From the NCBI GenBank assembly GCA_031254225.1, contig JAIRUU010000016.1:1-7580 (forward strand): DNA of 7,580 nt, read 5' to 3'. The notes below the pieces were generated by a model, which saw only the letters and a program-made list of their open reading frames with translations, had not been told where the DNA came from and made no database searches. A program made the translations under genes and the position numbers. Position 1 is the first letter of the stretch. Each line of letters opens with the position of its first letter. Shown piece by piece: positions 6,369 to 7,580 of the stretch. The DNA comes from Candidatus Elusimicrobium euhamitermitis (GTDB lineage Bacteria > Elusimicrobiota > Elusimicrobia > Elusimicrobiales > Elusimicrobiaceae).

Positions 6369-7370
6369 TCACTTCACAAAAAGCCCCATTAAAACGCCTT
6401 TAAGCAGAATTTCCGGGTCCGCGCCGGAAGAAGATTTTAACTGCATATCCGCGTCAATAATTTTTTCAAGCGTTCTGACAAGCGCGGCTTCCGGCGGGAA
6501 AACCCGCGCGCTGGCCGCAAGACGGCCCTCCCAAAACATAAGGCCCGCGCCCTGCGTAATTTCCGTTGCGCCGTAACCGGCGTTGGAGAGCCGTTTTATG
6601 CGCGCCATTTTCAAAACGCAGGCTGAAATTTTGTTTAAAATTGACACCGGCGATTCGCGCTCTTCAAGCAGCCTGCCGACCAGCGTAAGCGCGGTGTTTT
6701 TGTCGCACGTCAGCACCGCGTTGGACAATGCAAAAGGGTTTTCTTCTTTACTGAAACCAACGCAGGCCAAAACGTCTTCTTTGTCTGCTACGCCCGCGCC
6801 TTTATATAAAAATATTTTTTCAATTTCCTGCTCAAGCGCGGCCAAATCGCCGCCGACGCTGTCCGCCAGAACTTCAACGGCTTCATAAGACGCGTCCAAA
6901 TTTTTTTCTTTAAATTTACTTTTTATCCACGCGGCAAGGGCGGCGTCTTTTAACTCCGGAAAATCCACGCTCACGCCGACGTCCGCCGCGGCTTTTTTGA
7001 CGGACGCGTCAGTCTTTAATTTTTTGGGATCATTGTGGAATAAAATAAGCACCGTGGACGGCAGCGGCAGTTCAAGGTAACCCAGCAGCGCGGACTGCGC
7101 TTCTTTTTTAAGCTTGTCAATATTATTTAAAAAAATTACGCGGCGGTCAGAAAACACGGGCGCGGTGTTTGCAAGCGCCAAAATCTCGCCCATATCAGTG
7201 CGCGCCGCGTCTTCCTTCGCATAATTAAAATCGTCAACGGCAAGCTTTTTGACAATTTTGTCAAGCAAAGCGTTTTTGCGGTAAACGTCTTCCCCAGTGA
7301 ACATATACACGGGGGAAAAATTATTTTCCGCAAGATGTTTGCTTAAAGTATTTAAGTCAAGCGCGGGCAT
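6369..7370 (-). CDS. holA: DNA polymerase III subunit delta
   Basis: HolA is the delta subunit of the clamp loader, which opens the beta sliding clamp during replication. The 333-residue length is normal for the family. Recognition rests on PVYMFTGEDVYRK (20-32, the family's PVYLLxGEE-type start), a degenerate AAA+ region without a Walker A (as expected for delta), the segment ENPFALSNAV...RLLEERESPVSIL (210-245) and the C-terminal helices with DADMQLKSSSGADPEILL (306-323), matching the family's ADxxLKsG..DPELxLexLL end. The ATG follows a Shine-Dalgarno AAGGA that overlaps the upstream stop codon, 7 nt away, indicating an operon with the lptE-like gene. Its stop codon directly abuts that of the convergent pilin-like gene. 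Confidence 0.92.
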   Translation of the reverse strand: MPALDLNTLSKHLAENNFSPVYMFTGEDVYRKNALLDKIVKKLAVDDFNYAKEDAARTDMGEILALANTAPVFSDRRVIFLNNIDKLKKEAQSALLGYLELPLPSTVLILFHNDPKKLKTDASVKKAAADVGVSVDFPELKDAALAAWIKSKFKEKNLDASYEAVEVLADSVGGDLAALEQEIEKIFLYKGAGVADKEDVLACVGFSKEENPFALSNAVLTCDKNTALTLVGRLLEERESPVSILNKISACVLKMARIKRLSNAGYGATEITQGAGLMFWEGRLAASARVFPPEAALVRTLEKIIDADMQLKSSSGADPEILLKGVLMGLFVK

Positions 7371-7377
7371 AAAATCC

Positions 7378-7580
7378 TTACTGCGTAATGGTGGTGTATT
7401 CCTGGTTGGCCTGCGTGCGTTTGCTGCTCTGGCTCCAGACCGACCCGAAACCGTCCGTCGTGCGTTTGACGATGTCGCGCGAAAGCTGGTCCCAAACCTG
7501 CCCGCGCGCCTGTTCTTCCGTCATGCCGCCGGGCAGAGTGGGGGCGGAGTAAATATAACTGGAAACCAGCGCGGGCTCTG
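7378..7580 (-). CDS. lptE: C-terminus of a probable LptE-type LPS-assembly lipoprotein (partial)
   Basis: An open frame enters from the right edge and ends at a TAA at 7378-7380, giving 66 residues. The visible end contains PALVSSYIYSAPTLPGG, then an amphipathic helix TEEQARGQVWDQLSRDIVKR, then a polar tail ending in TTITQ. LptE proteins end with this pattern: a strand, then a helix with E-x2-A-R...L-x2-DIV-x-R. Gene order supports it, since lptE lies directly upstream of holA in many diderm bacteria. LptE plugs the LptD translocon in the outer membrane. The N-terminal lipobox, which would settle the call, lies outside the window. Confidence 0.55.
   Translation of the reverse strand, partial: EPALVSSYIYSAPTLPGGMTEEQARGQVWDQLSRDIVKRTTDGFGSVWSQSSKRTQANQEYTTITQ

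Noticed and set aside
1..7580. CRISPR arrays, insertion sequences, phage genes or a novel multi-gene system
   Set aside because: There are no regularly spaced repeats, transposase or phage motifs, and almost every base is assigned to recognisable housekeeping, pilin or envelope genes; I found no support for a new system.

Overview
The window reads as a stretch of bacterial chromosome from a Gram-negative (diderm) organism. The evidence is a signal-peptide-bearing protein that looks like an outer-membrane beta-barrel, the C-terminus of a probable LptE-type lipoprotein, and housekeeping genes with bacterial architecture. The lineage cannot be proven without a search. The type IV pilin-like protein (FTLIE start, VEKSRAAEAL helix, four late cysteines ending in CY) resembles the large PilE-like families I associate with Elusimicrobiota such as Elusimicrobium, so that phylum is my best guess. 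I see no mobile element, CRISPR array, phage gene or defence system.

Layout, left to right. Positions 1-123 hold the first codons of a leftward gene with a very strong Shine-Dalgarno and its own sigma-70-type promoter. Positions 124-5466 are a tight leftward operon, transcribed in the order outer-membrane protein (4687-5466), ychF (3613-4686), rlmD-like 23S rRNA uracil methyltransferase (2421-3620) and uvrD/pcrA helicase (124-2424). Its junctions are a 0-nt gap, an 8-nt overlap and a 4-nt ATGA overlap, which implies co-transcription and translational coupling. A candidate promoter with a perfect TATAAT sits upstream at 5521-5549.

Positions 5467-5879 are mostly non-coding. They contain a perfect 14-bp inverted repeat enclosing a GC-rich core (5553-5632), a leftward tRNA-Glu(CTC) gene (5656-5729) with its promoter, and the upstream region of the pilin-like gene. 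The single rightward gene, the pilin-like 5880-6368, converges with holA (6369-7370, leftward, DNA polymerase III delta) with no base between the two stop codons. holA follows, 7 nt downstream, the end of a gene that looks like lptE (7378 to the window edge), matching the lptE-holA adjacency known in many diderm bacteria.

Most of the window is ordinary. The parts that deserve a second look are the 5' end of the pilin-like gene, where a GG-N10-GC sigma-54-like element abuts the start codon and no Shine-Dalgarno is visible, and the palindromic GC-rich element between the tRNA and the outer-membrane protein gene, which looks like a dispersed repeat or structured RNA.
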